A stretch of DNA of 64,000 nucleotides, taken from NCBI RefSeq assembly GCF_000006445.2, contig NC_006046.2:992001-1056000 (forward strand), in the 5' to 3' direction. This DNA comes from Debaryomyces hansenii CBS767. Its lineage: Eukaryota > Ascomycota > Pichiomycetes > Serinales > Debaryomycetaceae. A program made the translations under genes and the position numbers. Of this stretch, positions 35,862 through 44,938 are shown piece after piece (position 1 is the first letter of the stretch; every line of letters begins with the position of its first letter). Below the pieces are notes generated by a model that was not told the DNA's origin, did no database searches, and was given only the letters and a program-made list of their open reading frames with translations.

Positions 35862-38636
35862 ATGTGGCCCAGTAAAGAAGGCTTGGGTGTTCAACTAAGT
35901 TATGGAGTCAACGGAAATGGTATTGTTGTGAGTAATGAAAATTCTAATTCTAGCACGTACAAACGACTCCCCCGTTTAGAATTTCCCAGAATAAGAAACC
36001 AAGGTATCACACTAAACAAAGTAGGGAAGTCAAACATAGTGCTTGTCAATCAGCAGACTTCTTCATTTGATTTGAATTCAAAAGTGTATAATAACTTGCA
36101 GAATGCAGTTGCCAATCAACCTCTTCAACCCAAACGAAGAATGTATTCCGATAGTAATATATATGTGCCTGAAGAAATATTGAAATCGTACTTGATAGAG
36201 TCAAGATCTTTGACTTCGACTATTGCATATGATCCCACATTTGGGCAAATGTTCACAATATTTGATGTACGATCGAGGAGCGGATTGACATCTAGTAAAG
36301 CGATAGCTTTTGTCACTGGGGAAACGGGGACTATTCTTAACATATCGATATTGAAATATGAAATCAAGGAACTCTTAAATAACAGAAAGGAAAGTGTGGA
36401 TGTAAATGCGTTGATACCGTTACTAACTGATCCATTCCAGGTATCCTTATCGGAGCCTATAAAACAAATTGAGCATTGCAAGCTAAAAGAAGGTTTCGAC
36501 TATATTCCACTGTATTTGATAATCCGTTCCGATTCCAGGGTTTATGTTTTAAACTGTTTCAAAGGAAAATCACAACATTACAATTCACATATTGAATTAG
36601 ATATTCTTGGGGAACTTCAGACGTCTGATTTAATGGGGTTCAATTTTTCGGATGTAACTTTTAACCCTTGGGTTAGTACTCAATTTGGAGTAGTTGATGT
36701 GAAGGGAAATTTTGGTATTTGGAATATCAATTCGAAAAAAGAGGCATTAACGAAACTAAAAAAATTTGATTCAAACCCAAAAACTAGCTCCGACGAACCA
36801 GATTCTTCATTGAAGGTTGAATCTACTATACATGATGTGACCGAATTATCTAATTGGAAAAGAATTATTTGGGCTCACGATTATAACCATATTTTTGTAG
36901 TTTCAAGATCTTCTCTAACCCAGTTTGAGCTCACGCCAGAATTGAGTTCACAGAGGTTAATAACCTCAGATACGTGGTCAAAAATACAAGATATTCATAA
37001 AAATCCTGAAAGTATGAAATACGCATTTATTTTGACATCAAAGGAGCTCATTTGGTTTGAAGTATCGAATCCACTACGTAGGTTAATGTCGTGGAAACAC
37101 TTTCTAGATGATAAAGATCCATCTTTAAGGCTACAAGTAAGCGAATACGAAGATTGTTCTAAATTCATATGCATCATATATTCCCAAATACGTCCCATAA
37201 TATTGGTCTATAACTTTGGGATTAAGGATGGAATGCCATTTAGTTTGAAGGATCCATATTATATTCGAAAATCAACTGATCAAAGGGGTAATAAAACTGG
37301 ACAGATACGGCAGGTCTATTTAACAGAATTGAATAAACAGTTTTATTCATCGGTTAAGGATGATGAAAATATTACTACTGATTCCAATTTTCCGAAGCAT
37401 ATGGTCATTGCTTTGTTTGAATTGAGTACAGATTTAGGTTTAACCTTGAATCTTTATAATACCACAGCAAACCTTCATTTAAATAAATCTTTAATTAAAA
37501 CTGATAACCTCGACTCTAGCTCGAGCTGTGAATCGTCAACTAACTTCGAACGTGATGTTAGGATGAGAGATAAATTGTCGTATTTCAAAAAGTTCAGCAA
37601 AGCTGATTTCGAGTCAATAGCGAAAGGTTTGAAATGCGATACTAATGCCACCAAAGGTGATGATGAAATAAAAATTGTCCAAGATTATGCTTTTAGACTA
37701 GGCGAAGGTGCAATGCAACTTAATGAGGAGTGGAACAAGTTAAACGCTACCGATGACATTTCTATAAGCAAAGACCCTTATTATTTGTCATTAAATGATA
37801 TTTCAAGTAGTCTTCCCCTTTCTATTAGTGATATAACAGAATTTGATTCTATGATCGAGCAATTAAGTAGTTTCTACGGAACTAAAGATATCGATGTGTC
37901 CAGCAATGTGGGTAAGTCGTTCTTAGGGGGGCTGGAACTATTCGCTGACCACCTTAAGGCTGATGGAAATCTGTACACGGTCAATGATATTTCATGTATT
38001 ATAAAGAAGGCATATGAGAATGAGGCTCTACAAGGATACAACCATTCTAATATCTTAAAGAAATTGTCTATTTTGATTGGTGCTAGTTTAATAAAAGCTA
38101 AATCTAATGGCTTGAGTAAGTATTACCTGAAAAAATTAGATCTGGCTATGAAAAATGCTACCACACAAGTCCAATCTATTTTAAATGACTGGGACAATGA
38201 AAATTATGACGACAATCATGAATCCCCTACCAGAATAGATAACTTTGACTCACAGGTTACCATTCCGGATATAATAACTTCATCAATGCCAACTATTAAA
38301 GTAGCTTCGCAAAGTAGATCGACTCCAAAGGGCCACTCCAAAGTACCAAATCGTACGTCACAACTCCGTCATAAAGCTCTAACACAAACAGCTTCAGCGG
38401 CTGATGGATATAAATCACCATTATCACAATCTACTGAAATCCCTTCCACCCCTTCATCACCAGATGGGCCTAGTCAGGAGTCTCTCCGATTTTCCCAAGA
38501 AGGCAAATCTTCACAGCTCATCCCGCCTTCTTCTAGGTTAACATCCCAACATTCTCAAAAGCGATTCATGTCCTCTCAAGCTAGTAGTAGTCAACGTAAA
38601 GTAAAGAAGAAGAAAAGAAAGGGTGGTTTTGCATAG
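35862..38636 (+). CDS. RRN6: RNA polymerase I core factor subunit Rrn6
   Basis: 924-residue protein with an N-terminal beta-propeller-like half (for example FNPWVSTQFGVVDVKGNFGIWNI near residue 265, a WD-type blade typical of Rrn6/TAF1C), a helical bundle (about 560-790), and a Ser/Thr/Pro-rich disordered tail ending in QRKVKKKKRKGGFA, the basic tail seen in fungal Rrn6. Rrn6 with Rrn7 and Rrn11 forms the core factor that recruits Pol I to the rDNA promoter. Length fits (yeast 894). In S. cerevisiae RRN6 is adjacent to FMT1, and FMT1 lies 6 kb downstream here, which supports the call. Divergent from CWH41 with 214 bp between starts. Overall conservation is low, so confidence is not maximal. 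Confidence 0.8.
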   Translation: MWPSKEGLGVQLSYGVNGNGIVVSNENSNSSTYKRLPRLEFPRIRNQGITLNKVGKSNIVLVNQQTSSFDLNSKVYNNLQNAVANQPLQPKRRMYSDSNIYVPEEILKSYLIESRSLTSTIAYDPTFGQMFTIFDVRSRSGLTSSKAIAFVTGETGTILNISILKYEIKELLNNRKESVDVNALIPLLTDPFQVSLSEPIKQIEHCKLKEGFDYIPLYLIIRSDSRVYVLNCFKGKSQHYNSHIELDILGELQTSDLMGFNFSDVTFNPWVSTQFGVVDVKGNFGIWNINSKKEALTKLKKFDSNPKTSSDEPDSSLKVESTIHDVTELSNWKRIIWAHDYNHIFVVSRSSLTQFELTPELSSQRLITSDTWSKIQDIHKNPESMKYAFILTSKELIWFEVSNPLRRLMSWKHFLDDKDPSLRLQVSEYEDCSKFICIIYSQIRPIILVYNFGIKDGMPFSLKDPYYIRKSTDQRGNKTGQIRQVYLTELNKQFYSSVKDDENITTDSNFPKHMVIALFELSTDLGLTLNLYNTTANLHLNKSLIKTDNLDSSSSCESSTNFERDVRMRDKLSYFKKFSKADFESIAKGLKCDTNATKGDDEIKIVQDYAFRLGEGAMQLNEEWNKLNATDDISISKDPYYLSLNDISSSLPLSISDITEFDSMIEQLSSFYGTKDIDVSSNVGKSFLGGLELFADHLKADGNLYTVNDISCIIKKAYENEALQGYNHSNILKKLSILIGASLIKAKSNGLSKYYLKKLDLAMKNATTQVQSILNDWDNENYDDNHESPTRIDNFDSQVTIPDIITSSMPTIKVASQSRSTPKGHSKVPNRTSQLRHKALTQTASAADGYKSPLSQSTEIPSTPSSPDGPSQESLRFSQEGKSSQLIPPSSRLTSQHSQKRFMSSQASSSQRKVKKKKRKGGFA

Positions 38637-38713
38637 AAATATTTCAACATTTATATAGATTCATTTAAAAATTCACGTAATTAATATTCTTACCTGCTGT
38701 TACTAAAAACTTT

Positions 38714-38932
38714 CTAAGACAATACTGACCGAGTTTCATTATTGATTTTCAATATATATGTAGCCAATTGTTGCGGATCAATACCTTGATCTATAAGCTT
38801 AATGCACACTTGCAAAGTTGTATCGTCAATTTCTTTAATATTCAATAAATCAGCTAACTCTATGAGCAAACTGTTAGAATTTCCTCTAGTGTTGTCACCG
38901 CCCAAAATATTAACATTGGAAGATGTACTCAT
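38714..38932 (-). CDS. MZT1: MOZART1-type gamma-tubulin complex subunit
   Basis: 72-residue protein. The core LLIELADLLNIKEIDDTTLQVCIKLIDQGIDPQQLATYILKIN has the three-helix MOZART1 pattern (EL-x-L-L-x-(I/T)-GLD-x-x-x-L-x-x-C-(I/V)-x-L-x-x-x-G-(I/V)-x-P-E-A-L-A). Mzt1 binds the N-terminus of gamma-tubulin complex proteins and helps place gamma-TuSC/gamma-TuRC at spindle poles. S. cerevisiae lacks the gene, whereas Candida albicans has it, so its presence helps place the organism. It is convergent with RRN6 (77 bp between stops) and shares a 161-bp gap with TRP5. Only the first 20 or so residues are disordered; the start at 38932 is the only reasonable ATG. Confidence 0.88.
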   Translation of the reverse strand: MSTSSNVNILGGDNTRGNSNSLLIELADLLNIKEIDDTTLQVCIKLIDQGIDPQQLATYILKINNETRSVLS

Positions 38933-39093
38933 TATTATATTTTCAAGAAGTGGATACTAGAATGCCTTTGATCTATTTTGTTGTTTTACATTTAATTTCG
39001 CGGTACAAAAATAAATTACGAAATTATCGCTCATGATGTTATTATAATTTATATATATAATATCATTGTATATACACTGTAAAGCTATATAAA

Positions 39094-41196
39094 CTATTTG
39101 GAAGGATCATCTTCGAATCTCAAATCCCAGCCAATCTTATCACCCAATTTTGGTAAAACCTCTGCGACACTTTGGACATCCTTATCACCTCTACCTGAAA
39201 CATTGATAACAATGTGTTGGTCCTTTGGCAAATTCTTAGCAACCTCAACGGCACCAAAAATAGCATGTGAAGACTCTAAAGCTGGAATAATACCTTCCAA
39301 TTGAGATAATAACTTGAAGCCATGTAAAGCTTCAGCATCAGTAGCGGCAACAAATGTTGCTCTACCAGTGCTCTTCCAAAATGCCAATTCTGGGCCGACA
39401 CCTGGATAATCCAAACCAGCAGAAACAGAATGAGTATCATGAACCTGACCATCACTATCTTGTAAAACGTAAGTTTTTACACCGTGGAACACACCAGGGA
39501 TACCAGCAGTCAAGGTTGCTGAATGACGTTCAGTATCAATACCGTCACCACCGGCTTCAACACCTAACAACTTAACCTCAGTATCATTTTCGAATGGAGA
39601 AAACATACCTGTCGAATTAGAACCACCACCAACACAGGCGACCACGACATTTGGTAATTTACCACCATTTAATTCTTTGAATTGTTCTTTGGTTTCGTTA
39701 CCAATAACACTTTGGAAAGTTCTAACTAAGGTTGGATAAGGATGTGGGCCAATTGCAGAGCCAACAACGTAATGGGTACTTTCTAAATTAGAAACCCAAA
39801 ATCTGAAAGCTTCTGAAGTAGCATCCCTTAATGTTTGGGTACCGTTAGTGACAGCAACAACTTTTGCGCCTAAAATTCTCATTCTGAAAACATTTAAAGC
39901 TTGACGCCTAACATCCTCAGCTCCCATGAAAACGGTACACTCCAAACCAAATTTGGCAGCAGCAGTGGCAGTTGCAACACCATGTTGTCCAGCACCGGTT
40001 TCTGCAATAATTTTCTTTTTACCTAATCTTCTTGCAATTAAAACCTGAGCTAAAGCATTATTAATCTTATGGGAACCAGTATGATTTAAATCTTCTCTTT
40101 TCAACCAAATTTGAGCACCGCCTGCGTATTCGGTTAACCTATCAGCTCTATGCAAAGATGATGGTCTACCAATGTATGAGTATAAAGATTTAAACTCTTC
40201 CCAGAACTTAGGGTCAGCAACAGCATCCTCAAATCCTCTTTCTAATTCAGCTAAACAAGTATGTAATGCCTCTGGAACATATTGACCTCCGAAGTCACCA
40301 AATCTTGGATTATACTTGTGTATTTCTTCGAATGAAGGATTAGTGGACTTAGCTTCACTTCTTTCACTAGCCTTAAACAGCTCTGGAGCATTTGTTTGGT
40401 AGTCATTACCCAAAATGGATCTAACATATTTATAGGCAGTGTCGCCTCTTTCACCAGGTTTTGATTCCCCAATTAAGGTGATAATTTTTGATCCGATGAC
40501 AACACCATCAGCTGCTTCACCGACGGTCAAGAAATGCTCTCTAGTTGAAACACCGAAACCAACAGCTATAGGCGTATCTCCAGCAAATTTTCTGACTCTG
40601 TTACATAATTCAGAAATATCATTCGTTACGCTGACAGTAGCACCAGTGGTACCCATTCTGGAAACCACGTAAATGAATGAATCAGCTATTTCACCAAGAA
40701 GCTTCAAACGCTCATCAGTAGTCGCTGGAGCAACCAATGGAACGTATGATAAACCATTAGTAGTACACAATGATCTGAATTTAACTGCTTCTTCAGGTGG
40801 CAAATCAACAACAATGTAACCATTTGCACCGGCCTTGGCGGAATCTTCAATCATTCTTTGTTCACCATACTTTAAAATTGGATTGTAGTAACCCATCAAT
40901 AAAATTGGCACGGTGACACCTTCGGCTCTTGCCTGAGCTACCAAATCTAAACATTTAGTAACAGTAATTCCGTTATTTAAAGCAACGACATTAGCTGCTT
41001 GAATAGTTGGACCATCAGCAATAGGATCGGAAAACGGAACTCCTAATTCGATAATATCGACACCCGCCTTCTGCATACCTTTTAAGATTGGTAAAGTATC
41101 TTCAATGGTTGGATAACCAGCAGTAATGAAGTTGACCAACGCATTACGGCCTTCTTTCTTGCACCTAGCAAATGTTTCTTTTAATAAAACAGACAT
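39094..41196 (-). CDS. TRP5: Bifunctional tryptophan synthase (alpha-beta fusion)
   Basis: 700-residue fused enzyme for the last two steps of tryptophan synthesis. The alpha half (about 1-260) cleaves indole-3-glycerol phosphate: catalytic Glu50 in [11 protein letters not shown] and Asp61 in DPIADGP. A linker of about 40 residues joins the beta half (about 295-700), which condenses indole with serine: [16 protein letters not shown] opens it, the PLP lysine is in [11 protein letters not shown], and the phosphate-binding VGGGSNS loop and GRGDKDV tail are intact. Fungal order (alpha then beta) and length (yeast 707) agree. Codon bias shows good expression. A Gcn4-type TGAGTCA lies about 110 bp upstream. 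Confidence 0.97.
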   Translation of the reverse strand: MSVLLKETFARCKKEGRNALVNFITAGYPTIEDTLPILKGMQKAGVDIIELGVPFSDPIADGPTIQAANVVALNNGITVTKCLDLVAQARAEGVTVPILLMGYYNPILKYGEQRMIEDSAKAGANGYIVVDLPPEEAVKFRSLCTTNGLSYVPLVAPATTDERLKLLGEIADSFIYVVSRMGTTGATVSVTNDISELCNRVRKFAGDTPIAVGFGVSTREHFLTVGEAADGVVIGSKIITLIGESKPGERGDTAYKYVRSILGNDYQTNAPELFKASERSEAKSTNPSFEEIHKYNPRFGDFGGQYVPEALHTCLAELERGFEDAVADPKFWEEFKSLYSYIGRPSSLHRADRLTEYAGGAQIWLKREDLNHTGSHKINNALAQVLIARRLGKKKIIAETGAGQHGVATATAAAKFGLECTVFMGAEDVRRQALNVFRMRILGAKVVAVTNGTQTLRDATSEAFRFWVSNLESTHYVVGSAIGPHPYPTLVRTFQSVIGNETKEQFKELNGGKLPNVVVACVGGGSNSTGMFSPFENDTEVKLLGVEAGGDGIDTERHSATLTAGIPGVFHGVKTYVLQDSDGQVHDTHSVSAGLDYPGVGPELAFWKSTGRATFVAATDAEALHGFKLLSQLEGIIPALESSHAIFGAVEVAKNLPKDQHIVINVSGRGDKDVQSVAEVLPKLGDKIGWDLRFEDDPSK

Positions 41197-41454
41197 CTTT
41201 AAGTAATATTATTTCTGTTCTTTAAAATAATGAAAATTAATATTGCTTCTATTTAGCTCTATATATATTTTTATAATATTGAAATCTTGATAGTTCAATT
41301 TTTCATGAGTCAGTTCAGGGTAACACTAAATTACCCTGAACTAATAGATTACTAAACTATACATTATGGTACATTTACAACGTAGGTATATTGAATAATG
41401 TTAGATTATTATACAAAGAAGTGAAGATTATGCTATGTGAAATTCTAACCGAAT
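41197..41454. promoter_or_regulatory. TRP5 promoter: Gcn4 site abutting a 12-bp perfect inverted repeat
   Basis: TGAGTCA at 41306-41312 is an exact Gcn4 core, as expected for a general-amino-acid-control gene. It overlaps by one base a perfect inverted repeat: left arm AGTTCAGGGTAA (41312-41323), 7-base loop CACTAAA, right arm TTACCCTGAACT (41331-41342). The repeat lies 112 bp past the stop of the upstream gene and 115 bp before TRP5, both on the minus strand, so it could be a protein-binding dyad or a 3'-end hairpin. Confidence 0.65.
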
Positions 41455-41934
41455 TTAGAGTACAATTGGTTGGTTAGAATTCAGACCATTTTTATTGTTT
41501 TGCGTATCAGTAGTTGCCAGGGCAGTTGCTTTGTTCGAAGTATTGCTTTTCTTTGGCTCTTGTTTTATATCTGGTGTCTTCTGGTTCGATGCATTTGTTC
41601 TATTCTGTGGTAAGATTTCTACTTCATGTCCTAGCTTAATTTGGGATAAATTGATTATTGGTAGAAGTTTATTATATTCCACACAATATTCTTTTATGCT
41701 ATTTTGTACCGTTCTTAAGCGCAGAACTATGATCTTATAATATTCTTGTTGACTTTGGTTGTCTGGAATTGTGGCTAATGCCTTCAAGAATAAAGACATG
41801 TCGTTTCGTAGTATATTTATTTCAACCTTTAGTCTTTCTAATTCTTGGTATATTAGGTTAGGATCTATCCTCCCGGACGATATATCGTCAATTTTTATTA
41901 TTTCTGGTAGCTTAGATTCGCTAGTAGAGCTCAT
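41455..41934 (-). CDS. PGD1: Mediator tail subunit Med3/Pgd1 candidate
   Basis: 159 residues from ATG 41934 (the frame is open 32 codons further to ATG 42030, but that would leave 21 bp to the next gene and adds an unconvincing segment). A helical coiled-coil N-terminal half (DPNLIYQELERLKVEINILRNDMSLFLKALATI, then YYKIIVLRLRTVQNSIKEYCVEYNKLLPI) is followed by a polar Asn/Thr/Gln-rich tail. This is the pattern of the Med3 N-terminal domain, and in S. cerevisiae PGD1 sits immediately next to TRP5 and CWH41, as here. Med3 joins Med2 and Med15 in the activator-binding Mediator tail, which Gcn4 uses. The protein is shorter than yeast Pgd1 (397). Family similarity is weak; identity is inferred mainly from synteny. 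Confidence 0.55.
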   Translation of the reverse strand: MSSTSESKLPEIIKIDDISSGRIDPNLIYQELERLKVEINILRNDMSLFLKALATIPDNQSQQEYYKIIVLRLRTVQNSIKEYCVEYNKLLPIINLSQIKLGHEVEILPQNRTNASNQKTPDIKQEPKKSNTSNKATALATTDTQNNKNGLNSNQPIVL

Positions 41935-42051
41935 ACTATCCGTGATAAAGTATATGTTATTAGTTTGCCGTAGAGTAAGTATATATATTTCGGTTTGTTC
42001 ATTAATGGCAATAAAAATCGCACAAAGCACTTACAGCTCCATACTAAATTT

Positions 42052-43131
42052 TTACCGAACATTACGTTCTCTAACTACTATTGTATCATTTTCAAGTTTC
42101 CAATTGATTTTGTACTTATCACTCAATTGTGTGTAAGAAGATCCATTGGGCAAATAATTATCTTCAAAATCCTTCAATTTGAAACTGAAATATGACTTAC
42201 TGATTGAATTAACCATATGACGAGCCATATGAGGTAAACCAAATTTCATGAGGAATGCTTTTCCGTTATCAGTTTCTGAATTATAATACTGTATCCAATT
42301 GTAGTAATCATTGTTTATCCAACTCTTCAATATTTTCAAGGTTTTAATCTCGGATGTGTCAACATATTTAAAGTAGAGTTGTAATGCTTTGGAGTTTTCA
42401 CCATTAAAATGTGCAGTATGTAGTACTAGTATTGTTGCAATCTCTTGTTTTTCAGTGTCTTCTAGTAGCAGAGAATTGTGTGAATGAAGCAAATAGGTAA
42501 TGCTGGGGATATATGTTTGGTAATGCCCCATGTTAACGGCTACTCTAATGGAAAACAAGAATACTTTCTTGATAAACTCAGTTGCCCTTTCATGCAATAA
42601 TGCCTCTCTTAGTTTTCTTAAATTGTTTAATATTGAATCGATCGTAGGGATATCCAGTATTCCAGGATCATCGGATTCTGGTGGTATGTCATTCCTGTTG
42701 ATAAACCTATCAAAATCTCTATTCAAATCTGACGATGTATTTTCATTGCTGTAACGTATAAAAGAGGAAACAATGTGGCTGAAGAAGTTTAATCTTTCCT
42801 TATGACTTTTTTGTAATCGATTGTCTTCACCTCTGCTCACATACCCATACTGATTGCTTGTTGAATTAAAGTTTTTATTATCCCCACTAAATCTGTTTCT
42901 CCTAAGCTTTAATTTCTCTTCGTCTGCTAATTCATATTTATTGATCTGTTCAGTGCTCTTGTGTTTTCCCTTTGCTTCGTGTTCTGGTTTTGTTCGTTCC
43001 CGTTTATCTTGAGGATGAATCTCAGTATTTTTATTATTCCTGTTGTTAAAGCGGCCCTTTACCCTATATTTTGGAGCCTCCTTGTTTCCTTCTTTCTTTT
43101 GTTCCTTAGATTCCATATATACCTTGTCCAA
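42052..43131 (-). CDS. Unrecognised protein, possibly PCI/CSN8-like
   Basis: 359 residues. The first 110 are basic and disordered (many Lys, Arg, Glu, Asn). From about residue 110 the protein is helical and TPR-like (FFSHIVSSFIRYS; DSILNNLRKLREALLHERATEFIKKVFLFSIRVAVNMGHYQTYIPSITYLL; NGENSKALQLYFKYVD). It ends with a short possible winged-helix region (FGLPHMARHMVNSISKSYFSFKLKDFE ... INWKLENDTIVVRERNVR), recalling the end of CSN8/PSMD8/eIF3k-type PCI domains. I cannot name an orthologue. Start is ATG 43131 or 43116. It lies between the MED3 candidate and MCH1 on the same strand. Confidence 0.7.
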   Translation of the reverse strand: MDKVYMESKEQKKEGNKEAPKYRVKGRFNNRNNKNTEIHPQDKRERTKPEHEAKGKHKSTEQINKYELADEEKLKLRRNRFSGDNKNFNSTSNQYGYVSRGEDNRLQKSHKERLNFFSHIVSSFIRYSNENTSSDLNRDFDRFINRNDIPPESDDPGILDIPTIDSILNNLRKLREALLHERATEFIKKVFLFSIRVAVNMGHYQTYIPSITYLLHSHNSLLLEDTEKQEIATILVLHTAHFNGENSKALQLYFKYVDTSEIKTLKILKSWINNDYYNWIQYYNSETDNGKAFLMKFGLPHMARHMVNSISKSYFSFKLKDFEDNYLPNGSSYTQLSDKYKINWKLENDTIVVRERNVR

Positions 43132-43332
43132 TTGAGGTTAACATAAAAAAAAACGGAATAAATGTACAGATCAAACTCTGCTCACAAAAACGATGAGATA
43201 AAGATAAGAATCGCCCTCTAGTTAAAAATCTATTATACAACATATAAACACATAGTTACTATAATTGTAAAGGTCTATATGGGTGTATCTATTAAAATAT
43301 GTAATTGTTTTTCTTCTCTCGGTCGTTATAGT

Positions 43333-44772
43333 CTAATGCTTTCTTTTGCTTAATGAAGTATTACGAAAGTTAAGCAAAGTCACAGCTATCAACGATAAAA
43401 TTGTAACGCCTGAAGTCAACTTAAAAACAGAATTGTAGCAATTCTTACCTAATGTACAGCTAGAGATTCCAGAACTTTGCAATATTACTGAATTGGTGTC
43501 ATACACCTTACCGAATAAACTAGTGAAGTAATAGCTCGGTAAGATAGGTGCCAATCCAACAACCCCCCAATTAGACGAGAAGTTATCCATCCCAAATGAA
43601 TCACCTACAATAATAGGCATAATGCAGAATGTAAACCCATAGAAGAATCCAGTCAATAATGACATCGTAGATAACGCCGAAAGATCGCTAATTTGCAATC
43701 CCATAGTTTGGGTTATCGTTAACCCCAAACTTGGTAAAAATAAAAGCCATGATCTTGGCTTATGAAACGACTGGGAAATAATATCACCGACAATCCCCGA
43801 TGCAATTCTCCCCACACAATTAGCGATTGAGAGTAAGCCTACTTGCAATTGTTGGTTCTTTTGGATTAAGGCCTCTACCTGAGGCTGGGAAATCGCTGCA
43901 ACCGTATCAGAATTCAGAACCTGTTCTGTAATTAAGGCTTTCACCATGTATCCAACTGAATAGATATACATTTGACCCAAAGAGGCCAATGAACCAGTGG
44001 TAATGAAAATAAACCAGAATCTGTAGGATTTTATCAAACCAATTCCGCTCAAATTTTCATCGCGTGGGCCATCTAACTTTAATGGACTTGGTCCCTTCCG
44101 ATGTGAGGATGGTCCAGGACTGTGTGTTGGTGCTAAAGTAGCCATTTCAATCGATTCGGTATTGATATGTCTATTCTTTATTCGGTTTTTATGTTCCTTA
44201 TCGCATAACATAATACTTGGTGAACAAATCACAAAAATTCCCACCGACGAGTAAGCCAAAAACCCTAAGAACTCGGACGTTTTACCTGGAAAGAAAACTG
44301 AAGCAATTACCGAGTAGAATAAGGCACTCAACCCATAGAGAGCCAAAGGAAGCGACGTGGCTACACCTCTAATACTAGGGAAACTGACAGCACAACATTT
44401 CATACATGCCGAATTTATAAAAGTAGATCCACATCCTATTAAAAATAGAAATGAAGAAGACACGAGCAAGTGTGAGTACTGATTATCGTACTGCTTCTTC
44501 ATACCTAAGTAACCAGAAATAATGGACAAACCACCAATAATGAGTGCCACTGTGTAACCTTTTTTATCCACGACGCCTCCCGCCAATGGCCCAGCAACAG
44601 CTATACCTATGGTGCCTGATAAGGCTATTGACGAAGAATCAGTAACTGTATAGTTTAACCTTTTTGCAAATTGCGGACTATAGGACGAATACAAATATAG
44701 GGTACCACATATTAATCCTAGAAATGTACATGATAATAAGACAAATACTTTCCTAACAGCGAGTGATATCAT
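43333..44772 (-). CDS. MCH1: MFS transporter Mch1 (monocarboxylate-transporter-like)
   Basis: 479-residue vacuolar-type membrane protein of the nodulin-like/MCT branch of the major facilitator superfamily. About 12 membrane segments; the N-terminal helix carries LLSCTFLGLICGTLYLYSSYSPQFAKRLNYT, a distinctive Mch1 opening, and the loop after TM2 reads GPLAGGVVDKKGY. A hydrophilic loop of about 50 residues with TLAPTHSPGPSSHRKGPSPLKLDGPRDENL divides the halves. Length matches yeast Mch1 (486). Yeast Mch1 does not transport monocarboxylates under tested conditions, so the substrate is unknown. Divergent from FMT1 with 166 bp between starts. Confidence 0.88.
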   Translation of the reverse strand: MISLAVRKVFVLLSCTFLGLICGTLYLYSSYSPQFAKRLNYTVTDSSSIALSGTIGIAVAGPLAGGVVDKKGYTVALIIGGLSIISGYLGMKKQYDNQYSHLLVSSSFLFLIGCGSTFINSACMKCCAVSFPSIRGVATSLPLALYGLSALFYSVIASVFFPGKTSEFLGFLAYSSVGIFVICSPSIMLCDKEHKNRIKNRHINTESIEMATLAPTHSPGPSSHRKGPSPLKLDGPRDENLSGIGLIKSYRFWFIFITTGSLASLGQMYIYSVGYMVKALITEQVLNSDTVAAISQPQVEALIQKNQQLQVGLLSIANCVGRIASGIVGDIISQSFHKPRSWLLFLPSLGLTITQTMGLQISDLSALSTMSLLTGFFYGFTFCIMPIIVGDSFGMDNFSSNWGVVGLAPILPSYYFTSLFGKVYDTNSVILQSSGISSCTLGKNCYNSVFKLTSGVTILSLIAVTLLNFRNTSLSKRKH

Positions 44773-44938
44773 TATAGTATAATCCCAACTATAATCATTA
44801 AATGTTCTTCAAGCTTATGATTTAAGAATACGTCAACAAAAATCAGGTACAATTTATTCGGCAGAATTTCCAATATGGGGGATTTTTCTCACGCGATCTT
44901 TTATCACTACGTTAGACGTGGAACGAGCCTTGTTATAA

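Noticed and set aside
41935..42030. 32-codon upstream extension of the MED3 candidate to ATG 42030
   Set aside because: Would leave only 21 bp to the upstream gene's stop and adds a hydrophobic stretch not expected in Med3; ATG 41934 is favoured.
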